The translations under genes and the position numbers were made by a program. Below, in pieces: positions 1 through 17,551 of a stretch of DNA of 64,000 nt. This DNA comes from Paralichthys olivaceus (taxonomy: Eukaryota; Chordata; Actinopteri; Pleuronectiformes; Paralichthyidae): NCBI RefSeq assembly GCF_024713975.1, contig NC_091107.1, positions 10,653,501 to 10,717,500 of the forward strand, read 5' to 3'. Positions within the stretch are counted from its first letter, which is position 1. Each line of letters opens with the position of its first letter. The notes beneath the pieces are model-generated. The model saw nothing but the letters and a program-made list of their open reading frames with translations. It did not search any database and was not told where the DNA came from.

Positions 1-4902
<4,902 letters not shown>

Positions 4903-6379
4903 AGGAGAAACCAAGGCCTGTTGGAATGTCCATTTCTCCACTGTCTCCTGTCATCTCTCTTGTCTCATCAGATTGGTTGAAGAATGTTTTATTCTATATT
5001 TTTAATAATGGCAAGTTTAGTGTATGTGTGTTTCTATTTTTCATCTGTTTCCTCCTAAAGCTGTTTTCAGACCTGAACTCCAGAGTATGACATTTTCCGG
5101 AGGCTTTCTTGCTGTACAATCACATGGGCTCACCCGGACATTTTATTTGCGGGGCCATTTGGAATTTTTTTTAGATTTCAGGAGCAAATGACTCTGACAT
5201 TTGAGTTCTCACATACAGCCCCTGTGGAAAATGTCCGAACTTCAGTGCAGGTCTGAAGGCAGCTTTAGTTTCCAGTAATTTTTCATGAAAAAACAAATAC
5301 CAAAATGTGATGCTGTTTTCACCTTCAGTGTCATCAAACCACCAGGATTCAACAACAAGCTAAATACAACATGTCTATAAATATTAGACAAAACCTGACG
5401 TTAATAAGGAAGTATACTTTTTAGTTTTTGTTTTATTTCCATTTCTCAATATTACCCACATCGACAAAACAATCAACAAACATATTTACTCCATACATTT
5501 AACAAACAAGCTCATTCTCAGTATTTTCATATTTGATCAAGTTTTTAAGGATATATTCAATCTAAATAAACAAATATACATCGTATATAATCATGTACCA
5601 CATCTCTACTGAGTAATCCCACATTTTATCCTTCATCAGCAAAATTTAAGTCACAACATCCTTTACATTCATTCTTTGTCTCTGACAAAAAAAACCAAGA
5701 AACTTAAAACCAATCAAATCCAACCAACCTACAATCAAATTTGAATATAAAAGCCATTTTTCATGCACAGAATACTTTTCTCCATACATTTCCAAATTGT
5801 GTTGATTTGTTCTTTTCATGACTATTATCTATGTTTAAATAGTAACACATTTCTGTCTTCCACTACACTAATGTAAAGGGGGCTGTGGACTTCATATGTT
5901 TAAGTTTCAGATAGGAAGTAAACTTGATGTGTGCAGCTGTTGATGAGAGACTATCAGGGGCAGGTTAGGAAAAGCCAAAAACAAGGAAAAATCCCTTTGT
6001 TTAAAGTACATTTTGAGGGATGATATAAAAACAGACAACACAGTTTCAGGTCTGATTTCCTTACCTGAATGTGCACCTTAGTGAACCAGGTATTTCTGTG
6101 TATGGATGATGGACATATAATTAGTCTCTCAGTGTAAATTGTGACCCCTTTATAGCCCCTGATTTAGAAAACTGCTAGATCTGTCTCTGGATATTGTACA
6201 TTCTTAATTTTTCCATAGGCTCCCATGTGTTTATTATTGTGGGCAGTGCAGCTGGACTATGTCTCAGCGTAGGAACAATAAAACATTTTTAAAAAGCAGT
6301 GTTAGTTGGATTAGAGCAGTGTGTTGGATGCAGATGTTCAGTTCAGAGGATGTCAGAGTGAAAACAGCTGCTTCTGGAG
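4903..6379. other. DDX46 3' UTR and intergenic DNA
   Basis: AT-rich noncoding DNA holding one MITE (5055-5268). A candidate poly(A) signal AATAAA lies at 5565-5570, but the true transcript end cannot be fixed by reading. No other gene is seen. Confidence 0.6.
5055..5268. mobile_element. Non-autonomous DNA transposon (MITE, hAT-like) downstream of DDX46
   Basis: The two ends are inverted copies: the left end reads CTAAAGCTGTTTTCAGACCTG and the right end, reverse-complemented, reads CTAAAGCTGCCTTCAGACCTG, with weaker similarity continuing to the GACATTTTC word about 40 bp in. There is no coding capacity. The flanks (GTTTCCTC before, GTTTCCAG after) agree at 6 of 8 positions, as expected for a decayed 8-bp hAT target duplication. 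It lies in the DDX46 3' UTR or just beyond. Confidence 0.75.
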
Positions 6380-6699
6380 GGGAAGGAGGAAAACCCGCTG
6401 TGCGCATGCGCAGACTGCGCTCCTCCGTCTTATTAATTTTTAATGGAAAATGGCTGCGTTTCTTATCCAAACCTCTGGAGCTGGGAAATAAAAAGCCCTT
6501 CGTCTTTGTGCACCGTCCCTTCTCTTCTTCTTCACCTTCTTCACACTGAGACCAGCCGGTTCCTTCACGTTGTGTGACCGACGTCCTGCGGAGAGAGGAG
6601 GAAGATTTCTGAGGGAAAATGGATCCGCTCACGCTTTGAGGGATGAAAGATCATTTTTCTCTTTAACCCTTTCTGCTCCCGGATCTGCGAACAATCGAG
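6380..6699 (+). promoter_or_regulatory. C5orf24-homologue promoter and noncoding first exon
   Basis: A CpG-richer island between DDX46 and the C5orf24 coding exon. It holds a perfect palindromic NRF1 motif, TGCGCATGCGCA at 6401-6412, and a YY1-like AAAATGGCTGC at 6447-6457. The transcript probably starts downstream of these. A good splice donor (GAG|GTACAG) after base 6699 would close a noncoding exon that splices to the acceptor at 8259-8260. The TSS is inferred. Confidence 0.6.
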
Positions 6700-6836
6700 G
6701 TACAGTCACCTCAGTGCGAACACTATAAATACACGATCCATGGGTTTGTTAGTGTGTTCTTTCAAATAAAGCGTCAGTCAGGCCGGCAGCAGCCTTTATG
6801 GTCTAATGTTACACAGGAGCTGAAGTGACATGCAGG

Positions 6837-6939
<103 letters not shown>

Positions 6940-7003
6940 CGTCTGGACGCAAAATGCTGAATCCCTGTTCATCCTTTTTGTGAATGGGTGTTACTACAGA
7001 CAG

Positions 7004-7005
<2 letters not shown>

Positions 7006-7084
<79 letters not shown>
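7006..7084 (+). repeat. (TG)n microsatellite, second tract
   Basis: A pure TG run of 79 bp, 67 bp after the first tract and in the same strand orientation. The spacer between them is unique sequence. Confidence 0.98.
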
Positions 7085-7086
<2 letters not shown>

Positions 7087-7479
7087 TAGAGTCCACACCT
7101 CCACCCTGCATCCTCAGAATCCTCAGCATCAACAGACTACTTTTTAAAAACGATTTATTCACTCACATTAGTAAACAGCTCTGGATTGTGTAAGCTATAT
7201 TTGTTTTCAGTGAAAACGTCTTTTGTGTGTTGACAGATTGTGGAATATCATCCTCCACTGTTTCCTTGTCTTCTGAATTCTTCTGTTTTTTACAATAATA
7301 TTAATAATGAACTTTTATATGGCACCTTCCGTGTTTTGAAAGTTGCCATTTAAATTCAGTTTGTAAATAAACAAGAAGAATTGAAGGCAAACAACAGGAA
7401 GCAGTTAAAAGCAATTTGAAGATCACACAGCTTTAGAGCACCAGTACAAGAAGAACTATGGTACTCTGTAGAGCACATT

Positions 7480-7670
7480 GACTAATGCTGCCAAGACCAA
7501 CAGCCCTGAAACTTAATCTAGCCCAACCAAACACACACTCATAGTTGTCAGTTCCCTCAACATGCTTGTTTTTTTTCCCATCAAGACCCATGAATGTTTC
7601 CCTGACAAAATGGTGAACAACGACAAACCGACGGGTGAAAACATAACCTCATTGGTGGAGGTAAAAACTA
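7480..7670. repeat. Fragment of a fish RTE-like LINE 3' region
   Basis: Text such as AACAGCCCTGAAACTTAATC, ACATGCTTGTTTTTTTTCC and GTGAAAACATAACCTC followed by TTGGTGGAGGTAA matches, from memory, a LINE 3' end that is very abundant in percomorph fish. No reading frame remains. It lies in the C5orf24 intron. Confidence 0.55.
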
Positions 7671-8266
7671 AAAGAAATAAAACCTTGTAAAATGATTCCA
7701 ATTGTCTGTAAGGTTATTAAAAGTAAATAAATTAATACAAGTAAAAAGTTGAAGGTGAATTCAGACCCATAGTTCTGAGAGAGCACACCTAAAAAAAAAC
7801 TATAAAAAAGCCCAGACAAGTCTAAACTGTTCAAAACTGTCTAAATTCAAAAAGCTGAAATAAACCAAAGAATGTTGGTGTAATGGATAGATTTCAAAAC
7901 TTGGCTTGGTAAACTGCCTGACACAATAGAGTGAAAGTAAATTCAGAGCAGCAGATTCAGGAAGAAATTTCCAGCAACGAAACAATACAGACTTTCTTCA
8001 GGCCAATGTGTTAAAAACTCTGGACACACTTAGGTCTCAAACTTGGGACTTAACATTTTTATTTTCCATGTCAAATGCTGCCGTCTGCATATTTTATTGC
8101 AAAATTGAGGATGTTTCATCATCTGTTGACTTCAGTTCATTTACATTTTTACCTGGCACTGTAGAACCCACACAACAGCACTTGGTCTACACAGAGATAT
8201 TCCTTCTTTTGTCCTTGTGTGTGATAATAACACACTCACAGCTTGATTTCCTCCTCCCAGCAGACG

Positions 8267-8872
8267 ATGATGCGCCAGGTGACCAGCAGCGACTTCTGCA
8301 TGACCAGCCGGCCCTCGTGCCTCGCAGAGGACGGCCACCACCCCGCCTCCCACTTCGACCTGTGCGCCTCCCAGTCCAACAAGTTCTACCCTCCTCCCCC
8401 GTCGTCGTCCCTTCAGATGACCCTGACGCCCATGGTCTTACCCGCCCAGAGCCACAAGCCCATGGTGTGCCAGAGACAGGAAGTGCTCGGGGGTAAGATA
8501 CCAGGCATTAAAAGCACTGATCAAACGCCAGATGACACCAAGAAGAAGAGCAAGGCTGCGGGGAAGACGGGCAGGCGTGGGAGGCCTTTGGGAACCACCA
8601 AGCTGGCCGGGTACAGAACCAGCACGGGTCGACCACTCGGCACCACCAGAGCTGCTGGTTTCAAGACGAGCCCCGGGAGACCACTGGGTACTACCAGAGC
8701 GGCGGGGTACAAGGTCAGCCCCGGTCGGCCCCCTGGCAGCATCAAGGGCTTCTCTCGCCTCAACAAACTGGCTTATGGTAGCACCTGCAGCGGAGCGGCT
8801 TTCCCCTATCCACTGCCGCACAAAGAAATTCTCTGTGAACCTTCCTGCAAAGAGAAGACGGCAAACGAGTGA
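8267..8872 (+). CDS. c5orf24: C5orf24 homologue (UPF0461 family), GRP-repeat protein
   Basis: A single coding exon of 201 codons; human C5orf24 is 188 residues. The start is the first of two adjacent ATGs, six bases after a splice acceptor (CTCCTCCCAG|CAGACG), matching the MM start of the human protein. Recognisable landmarks: SHKPMVCQRQ (residues 62-71), the basic KKKSKAAGKTGRRGRP stretch (92-107), and three consecutive 16-residue repeats of GRPLGTTxxAGxxTSP type (105-120, 121-136, 137-152) plus a partial fourth, GRPPGSIK. The C-terminal AAFPYP is conserved. GRP cores flanked by basic residues resemble AT-hooks, so DNA or chromatin binding is plausible, but the function is not established to my knowledge. 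Cys/Ser/Pro-rich spacing at 40-60 differs from mammals. Confidence 0.95.
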   Translation: MMRQVTSSDFCMTSRPSCLAEDGHHPASHFDLCASQSNKFYPPPPSSSLQMTLTPMVLPAQSHKPMVCQRQEVLGGKIPGIKSTDQTPDDTKKKSKAAGKTGRRGRPLGTTKLAGYRTSTGRPLGTTRAAGFKTSPGRPLGTTRAAGYKVSPGRPPGSIKGFSRLNKLAYGSTCSGAAFPYPLPHKEILCEPSCKEKTANE

Positions 8873-11800
8873 AGGCTCTGTTTCTGCTCCCCCCAGCCAT
8901 CAGTGGAATAAGAGATGCATGTGTACAGGTTGACAGATGTTGGTGGGTGTGACTGTAATCTTTTCCAGTCTGCTGTGACTGAGACGAGATGATTTTCTAT
9001 GATTCGTGCTGGTGTCATCTGTGTGCCTGCCACTTGATATGTCACTGTTACTTTTACAGTGCTACTGCTGGAGCTCTATAAGCTGTGGAAGGTTTAACTA
9101 CTCGACACTGTTTCTGTCATCATGGGGGAAAAGTGACTCCAGATGTTCATTGAGCAAGGTGCTTTTATCTTAGTAACGACTGTAGTGGTTATTCACTAGT
9201 TTAATTTACATTTTAACATCAACAGATTGTTGAAGCATCCATTTTAAAATGTTTATTACAAGTGTGTGAACTTTCCTGGGATGTTTACAGCACAAAACAA
9301 GGACTAATTGACTTTCTGTTATTGTCATACTACAGTTTAAATATCATATCAGCTTATGATGGACAGTCGATCAAACAATAGGAAAGAATTAAGGAGAGGG
9401 ACGAGTATGTTGTTTTTACAGATGGAAGGTTTGTTGGAAATCTGGTCTTTTGTGTCACATTTGTAAAATCAAATCAAATATTTAATCTATGTCAGTTAAA
9501 TCTTACAGAGGAACAGTTTGGGGTGAAGTGTGTTGCTCAATGGCACTGCAATAGATAATCAGGCACCTAAAACTGAAATAGCTAATACAACCTTTTCCGG
9601 TCAACCAAACAAATACTCCTGCTAATAAACTCGCTCATCACTGTTCACTCTCTAAAGGTCAAGCCACTAAATGTTACTTGCATGCAAATGTTTTTAAAGC
9701 AGCTGAAAGTCACAGATTCTTTGATCCAACGTTTTCACTCAAGAGTATCAAACTAAAAATGCAGAGACTCACTTTACCTCCTGCTTTTAAATACAACCTG
9801 CTACAGAGTGGACACTGTGCCCTGCGGTGGCCTCATCGGCTCATTAGTCCCCTTGGAAAAGTTTTGGTGTAATTGTGAATGAACAGTGTTGATATTTTCT
9901 GCTTGTCACTTCACAATAGTAAAAAATATGTAGTATTTCATCTTTGGTGACCAGACAGTTCGAAGCTCAGACTCACTGGTGGACTCACAGTCGAAATGAG
10001 AATTTGTCAGTGGACTCTCGGTTGAACTGTTCTATCTCGAGTGCCCTTGTCTCCTTACCAAGGGCTGGGTGCTGCTACACAAACCAAAATTACACATTTT
10101 TATAACAAAACCCCATTTTTCTTACCAGGACTTTTTCAAAAGCATCTGTGTCGGGTTTTTGTTTCATCTCAAAGTAGCAAAACAAATACTTTGCTCAATT
10201 CAATACACCAAAAAATATCATGTCATATGTTCTCAGTGAGAAAGTAATCAAGACTAAAAGTCTAAACCTATATTCAGTCTCAACTGTCAAAACCTGATGA
10301 TTTTTGTTGCTACAGAAACATTTTGTTTGGTTTTTACTGTTGAAATTGTATGTTTAGCCTTATTTTTGTCCTAAAATGACAAAATAACATTTCAAAAACA
10401 TTTATTTTGTGGTTGTCATCAAATCTGACTAAATTGTGTGTTCTTTGTCTTGTAAAGTCTGAACTTACACAACAAAAACCAATATAATCAGGTCAGCTTT
10501 GCCCTTTTGTGTCTTTTAATGCACACTGCTTTACATTTACTGGATGCTTTGCAAAGTCGTCTTGTCGGGAAAGTCGTCACCCAAAGATTTAAACCTAGTG
10601 TGCTACATCAAAACCATCAGTTGCATCATTTACTCTAAACAAGGATTAAAAAACTTAATTAAGCAGCAACATTAAAATACAAATAAAGATTTTAATTACC
10701 GTGAACAAATGACACCATCGCTATGAAAGCTCTCTGACATTACTGGTTTATATTCTGTGCTTTAACAAGTTGAGCTGCTAGTTTAAATTCCCTGGGATAT
10801 CTGCATACAGGGGGCGCTGTTCCTCCAGAACGAGCCCAAACTCATAATTATCCAAAATGAAAAGGAAAACAATAATCAAAGGTTTAAGAATTTGGCAAGT
10901 GTGTGTTGACGTTTTTGTGTCTACATTACTTTTTTGCTTTAACCAGTCGCTTGCAAAATAATTGTATCAATTATTTTAATCAATCTGTCATTTAAAAAAA
11001 AAGATATAATTTAAAATAGTTATTTAAGATATAAAGTACATAATCATAACATTGTAAAGCACTTGAATCGGAAACGGATGTTTTTCTGAAATGTTGTAAC
11101 ATGAAAATATGTAGTTGAAACTACCTGATGGCCGAAATGAGGAAATTGAATTGTTTTATTGGTTTATTGGTCACATTATTTCACAGCATGCTCATTGCGT
11201 CGTAAATACAGTCAGTCACATGTAGTCAAATATAATTTTGATCTAAACTATTTACCACTGTAGGATTTTGTTCAGGAGTTTGATCTTAAAATTTGCCTGA
11301 AGAACATGCATTGGTATAATTCAGATGTTGGGAATTCAGATCCAGAGTGTGAAGGCATTTATTTAATTTGGTGCAATAATCTGTCGTATGTATATTGTAC
11401 TGTGTAAACTTTGATACTACCACTTTATATTATTGTTGTATTTTGATACTGTTGTACAAGGCCTTTTATCACTTGTTAAGTTGACGTGTGTTTGTTTTAA
11501 CAGGTTACTGATACGTTACATACAAACACTCTTTGCACCCTCTACCAAAGAATATGATGTTATCTAACTTTATTTGATCAAAGAAAATACTCCAATGTCT
11601 CACAAAGTAACCTGAGCATGAAAACTTCTGTATAAAATGTAAATGAAAACGCACGGGCCCACGAAAGATATTATGATTGTTTGGAATAATGCAAAAAGCT
11701 TTGAGTAATTACTGCGTCTAAAGCCTCGAAACACGCAGCTGGAATTGTTTTATGGACAGTCGATTGAAGGGATTGTAAATTTCAACACATTGACAATATA

Positions 11801-13880
11801 ATTTCTCTTTTCATAGATTTCAGATGTAGCCACGTGTTTAATGTGTAACTGATCATTTTTTGTTGAGGTTCTGGCTGACGTGTTGCCTATTCCTGAGGTT
11901 TGTGTCTTCTTTTACAGTTTTAGTTTTAAATTCATTTGTTTTATATTTTTTAGATTCACACATTAAGATGCCTTTTTCACAGCAGATATTTTGACACAGA
12001 TGTAAAAGTACATGCAGGCTATAGATAATAAAGTTAATGATGGTTTAGTTCTATTTGGCTGCTTGCTATTGTGCATGCTGGCTCACTGGCCTCCTGACAC
12101 TTCAGTAGATCATCAATGTTGTTTGAAACACTTTGAGACCTGTCTGCTGTGAAAAAGGGCTTTTGTCTGTCTCAGTCATCTCCCTCTGTTGTAATAGCTC
12201 CTGAAACCTAATGGGCATTTCTTACTGAAAAGCTGAAACATGTTTTACTGTTTGTCTTTATTCTTGGCGAACTGGGTGTCTACCATAGACTGTATCCACT
12301 GTTGCTTCAGCAGTTCATCTCTATTGACCTTCTGACACTGTGTTTCTTTGCTGGAGGCTGCTCCACAGCTTCTCACAAAGATTCATAAAGGTCTTGCACT
12401 TATTTATAATGAGTCAAAAATGTAAACAAACATTTATTTACATAAATAAATAACATCAAAATTTGCAAGCTGTACCATCCTCATCTTCAGACTGACCAAT
12501 ATGATGTTCCATGGAGATTGTAACCTTGTCCTCTGTCCTTGCATCAGATTTGTTCAGTGATTCAGTGAATCAAAGTGGCATTTCAGTCTGAATATCAAAC
12601 CTGAGCAAGGTTACAGTGATCTGCATTTAAAACATTTATTATTATTTATTATTTGGATATTTTGAATCATGTTTTCATTATCTAGAACAGAACATCACTC
12701 TAGAACAGAAAACATGTTTTGCTCTATGAGACTCACGGGGATATCTTCTTGTTGTTGAATTCTTATGAAATGTTTGTTGTAACTCAGGTAATATCAGGTT
12801 TTTATTCTACGATGTTTATTTTTCAGCTCAGTTGTGGTTGATATTCATTTAGTTGAGAAAATTGATTGAAAAAAAACATGAACATGTTTCAGCTTCAGCT
12901 CGATGAAATAAAAACGTATCTGTGATTACATATTATCACAGACATGTGAGGTGTTCATAGACTGAATGATACGAATCTAAGACCAGGAGACGATGACAGT
13001 GTAATGACTGATGTATTTGCCAGCATGTCAGGTGTAACCTTGAAGCACTCTCAAGGTCTTAATCTGTTTCCCTGCTAAGTTTGTATATAAAATAATTAGT
13101 TAAATGTCTGGACAAGAATTTTATGTAGCTAAAAATATTTGAATCCCTTTTTTGTTATTTTGTTCATTTGGTGGAAGGCACTGACATTTTGGACCTGGAC
13201 CCTGATTGAAAGATGATTATTGAAGGTGGATTACTGAAAAACAGACTCTGTAAAGTGGTTAATTTATCGACCTTCATTGGTAGCTGTAATATTTCCAGTT
13301 AAATCAGAACTTTCTCATTTTGAGTGAATATTATTTCTCTCACCACCTTCAGCGTGTAATCCTGACCTGGTCCCTTGTCTGTAGATGACATTTGGAGTTT
13401 TTTTTGGGAGAAGAAGTGAAGCTCAGTTATTCCAAACGTGTGACTGGAGAGGCCTGTGAAGCTTTGTATCATTCCTACTTTATTCCTGCATGATTATTGT
13501 GGAATGTTCAAAAGTTGTTTAATAAATCTGAAAGTAAAAAAGAATCTGTTGAAAACTTTTCTTGAATTGTTGTCCTCAGTTAAACATTTCGAAAACTTGT
13601 TGTTTGTTAAAACAACAAATAACTTCCAGGTTAATTAATTTCCCCCACCAGTAGTCTCCATTATTCTCCAAGCACCTCACATTCAAATATAATCTTATCT
13701 GGTCTATAATTTTTTATTATGTAAGAATATTTCCATGGATGCAATATAAGAGGTGAAAAAATAAATACAAACATTCTAAAATATAGATTTAGTATAAAAA
13801 GTATTTAAAAGATAAATAATAAAACAAAACTGAATAAAAAAATCTTAACAACATAAACCAGAAATCTTGTTCACATGTCA
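8873..13880 (+). other. Long C5orf24 3' UTR plus intergenic DNA
   Basis: Five kilobases of AT-rich sequence with no coding exon. Mammalian C5orf24 has a multi-kilobase 3' UTR, so much of this may be transcribed. AATAAA hexamers occur at 9624-9629 and 12027-12032, but reading alone cannot choose the real end. Short unidentified open frames at 9678-9872 and 10041-10247 look like chance. No repeats with clear ends are seen. Confidence 0.5.
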
Positions 13881-13903
13881 ATGAACTATCGAAGGGTAAA
13901 ATA

Positions 13904-13924
13904 ACTTCCGGTCTACCCGGAAGT
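13904..13924. promoter_or_regulatory. Head-to-head ETS sites in the TXNDC15 promoter
   Basis: ACTTCCGG (13904-13911) and CCGGAAGT (13917-13924) form a perfect inverted pair of ETS/GABP consensus sites separated by 5 bp. They lie 128 bp before the TXNDC15 ATG, and another GTTCCGGA follows at about 13940. Paired ETS sites near the start are typical of TATA-less housekeeping promoters. Confidence 0.75.
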
Positions 13925-14051
13925 GGGTTGTTTATTTTGTTCCGGACTGCTACAGCACATCACATTGGTTCCTACATCCTGCACAGCATGATCGCACAAC
14001 ATGTCGCTCTAACCGCTTATATTTGAGTGTAGCTGGACACAGTTTGAAGCC

Positions 14052-17000
14052 ATGACTGGGGTTTGGAACAACCTTTACATTTCGTGCGTTTTATTATTTA
14101 TTAGTTGTCATTCTGGTGTTTTAAAGTGTTCGTCAGTGACAGCACAAGGTAAGAGACAGCCGCCTGTTAGCTACACAGAGCTAGCATAACACTGTTTATA
14201 ATCGGACATGATAACTACAGTTTATGTCAAGTAGTATGTGGAATATAATGTTTAAACATTTTACCATCTTCATTACCCCAAATTAGTTGAGTTTAAAATG
14301 TGGTACGCTGCTGATCAAGCTAATTATCGTTATGAATATATTAAGGAAAAGCTAGTGATGCACCCACAACAAGTAACACAACTAAACCAGAACATATGTG
14401 TAAGAAGAGCTATAACTTAGTTCAGGAAATTTGAGCTAGACCATCTAAACTGAACACCAGCTGAAAAGTTTTATTTATCAGCTCTATCAAATGTGTTGGT
14501 CATTTTTAAACTGAACTATTCAGTTCACAACAAATACTGAAAAGTGAAGCTTTCCTAAAGTTAACAATCATGCAGGGCTTTTATTGTAGACTGCATTCAT
14601 TTCACAGCTAACACAATTATATGATTATTAATTTACTGATGGACTGACAATCAATCCACCATGATTTTGAGAGTCGATCCCTCATTTAGATTATTTTTCC
14701 AATATGTGCTTGGTTCTTTGGTTGTTGTTATTCCACCACTTGAGTGCAGATTCTTGGGAAAACAAAGTATGTCTCCTTCCTGAACCTAACTTCATCCATA
14801 ACCCCATTTTATAACACTTAACTTCATCAGTAGAGTCAATACTCATCTCTGCCTGTTCCTGAGCCTCCAGTGTGAGGAGTGATGATCAAACAAACATGAA
14901 ATTTGAAGGATCTACATTATCCAAATAACTAATTTATTAAATGAGTTGTAACCTGCATATCAAAGACTAAATTGATATTTATTTTTACTTCTACTTGAGT
15001 CAGATAAGGTATTGGCCTTGAATTAGGCTGGGACATTTTAGGTCACTCAGCAATTGAGAGAGTATTATATGGCAGAGAAATAACGACTGTTATTTGTAGT
15101 AAGATTATCTTCACAGATATTGCCAAGAAGCTTATATTTATCTGTGTTGCTTGTATCAAATATAATTCACACGAAGAACAGCAAAGAAAGAAAAGTCTTA
15201 TGTACTAACTTATTTATCATAATGTTATTTTTCAGATGTTGATGAGTCGCTTGAGCTCACGCTGTCAGAGGGGGCAGTTTCTGACTTGGAGAACAGCCCC
15301 AAGTTTGTTGAAGCAGAAGACCTGGAAACTCTGCCGAAGAGGCAGTTCAAGACAGCTGAGATTGCAGATGCTGTGATGGGCACTGAAGCCCCCATTGATC
15401 CATCTGACATCGAGTCCCTTTTCCCAAAAAATGTGAAAGACTTCCAGTCAGGTTTCTCCCCACCTTGTGACGAGCTCAGTGCCCAGTGCGCTTCGTCTGC
15501 TGTGGCTGATAAAGGAGCGTCGCTGGAGGAGACGAGCACTGAACCATCTCAGCAGGTTGGTGTCTTGAAGAGGAGGAGGGGAAGAGATGTGATTATAAGT
15601 TGTTGCAAATTGCAAAAGAAATGTCTGGTGGGAGTAGGCACCTTCTCCAAAAGGCTGGTGATAAGCACATTTTTGTTTTCAGTATTTTGTTTCTGATCAA
15701 GAGACTTATGAGACACAGCAAAATACAAAAAATAGTTCTTAGAATGAGTGCAAAAGAGACAGGGGGCCTTACAGCTTTGTTCTGGTTTCAATTTTATATT
15801 TTCATGACATTCAAAGCATAGCCTGAGGGCCTCTGGTAAAATACAATATGCATAGTGAAGTGAGTAGTTCCCAGAATTTGACTTTTCCTTGGTTGTTTCC
15901 TTACAGGTCACTCTTGACATAGTGCACGCAGGTGTCGCAACCTCCGAGGAGCAGAACACCACAGAAACTGCCAAGACATACAAAGTGAATTGTGATAAGA
16001 GGAACTTCACAGGAACAGACAGTTTTACTGTGCATGTCCTCAACGCTTCGCAGGTATTCATGCTGTCCTCTTGAGGTTCACTAGTTGAGTTTCCTTGAAC
16101 ACAACACGTCTGATTGCAGTTTCCTTCATTTCTTATATATATTCATATTTTGTAATATAGAAAAATCAGAAATACATCTCTGTATTGTTGTGTAAAATCA
16201 AGCTTGGTTTGATTCTGATACACCAAAAAAATGGTGACGTATTTTAAACGTTCCATTGATGCTTGTGTGATGAGCACCTAGTTATCTCCGTTTCAGGATT
16301 CAAACGTCCAGTAGGTTCTGTTTAAATCCCTCAGATTCTCTTAATGTCAGAGTGGATTACTGTACCTGTTTCTCCCATGAGAAGAAATCGAAACCCATCC
16401 CTCCATCTGATTCCCTGCCGCCCCCGTCTTAGGACCTGATGGAGTTCCTGAATGTGAACAGCACAGAATGCTCGGTCGTGCTGTTCTTCACCGCTTGGTG
16501 CCAGTTCTCCGCCAGCCTGGCACCTCACTTCAATGCCCTACCCAGAGTCTTTCCCAGCATGCACTTCTTGGCACTTGATGCCTCTCAACACAGCAGGTAA
16601 ATGGTTTTAAAACGTTTCATTCCACCATTTTTAATTTATGTGTCAACTAGAATAGGTTTACCTGCTGATATGCTAAAAATACACATTATTTGTCTAATAC
16701 ACATACATTCCTGCAGAGCCTCTTTTCACCCTCTGTCTGAAACGCTCTGTTAGCTCCTGGCCCGGCTCCCAAAAAGACCAGTCTGCTCTGATTACTTGGG
16801 TGTTTGTGTGTTTTTTGTGTACATCATTTCCAGCTTTTGTACAGATAATTTTCGATATTGATCCTTTTGACTATTTTGTAAACTAGACCTCAAATTAGTA
16901 ACTCTGGTAAATCTTTAAAACCATCAACATTTGTCATTCTTTGGTCTCGTTCGGCTCCATCTTCCACCAGCCTCTCTACAAGGTTTGGGACCGTGGCTGT

Positions 17001-17402
17001 GCCCAACATTCTTTTGTTCCAGGGGGCCAAACCCATGGCTCGCTTCAACCACACTGACAGAACACTGGAGACGCTCACCTCATTCATTGCTAACCAGACA
17101 GGTATGAATGGTAAAGAAACATTCTGAAACATCTGTTTTTTATGTTAAAGACTTATCCCTGAAGGCATAAAGCACAATGCATCTAAAAGCTCTCGTCTGT
17201 CCCAGGGTTTGAATCTGGGCCTGACAGAAACGTGACGGACGCTGACCACCTGGGCCCCCTCCTCAGCATCCCGGTGAGGAGCATAGACTGGCTACTGGTC
17301 TTCTCCATCCTCTTCATCACAGGCTTCTCTCTATACGCCATCCTGAGAACAGACAGCATCCGCTGGCTGATACCGGGACAGGAGCACGAGCATCAGGACT
17401 GA
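14052..17402 (+). CDS. txndc15: TXNDC15, thioredoxin-domain membrane protein (ciliopathy gene homologue)
   Basis: Six exons, in phase: 14052-14148, 15236-15555, 15907-16053, 16433-16596, 16971-17101, 17206-17402. They give 351 residues (human about 360). The N-terminus is a signal peptide with the hydrophobic core CVLLFISC. Residues ~35-140 are an acidic low-complexity region. A thioredoxin fold follows, with [16 protein letters not shown]: the usual CxxC is C211-Q-F-S214, so one redox cysteine is missing, as in the human protein. After [19 protein letters not shown] comes one membrane helix (about 314-333) and a short tail, [16 protein letters not shown]-glycosylation sequons include NFT, NAS, NST, NHT, NQT and NVT, placing the fold in the lumen. 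Loss of human TXNDC15 causes a Meckel-Gruber-type ciliopathy (established). Intact gene. Confidence 0.96.
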
Positions 17403-17538
17403 GAACGTAGACGCACGGCAAATCATCAGATAAATATCATTTGATCAACAATTCAGTTTGTTATTTATCAAATGCTAATTTGTTCATATTTTACGTGTTT
17501 TATGAACAAAACTAAATATTGAAACCATTGTGATTTAT

Positions 17539-17551
17539 AATAAAAAATAAA
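17539..17551 (+). terminator. TXNDC15 poly(A) signals
   Basis: Two overlapping-range AATAAA hexamers (17539-17544 and 17546-17551) lie about 140 bp after the stop codon. A TTTGTTGGG U/GU-rich stretch follows within 30 bp. Confidence 0.7.

Noticed and set aside
12284..12299. CCATAGACTGTAT word between C5orf24 and TXNDC15
   Set aside because: Only the 13-base terminal word matches the MITE family; the following sequence does not.
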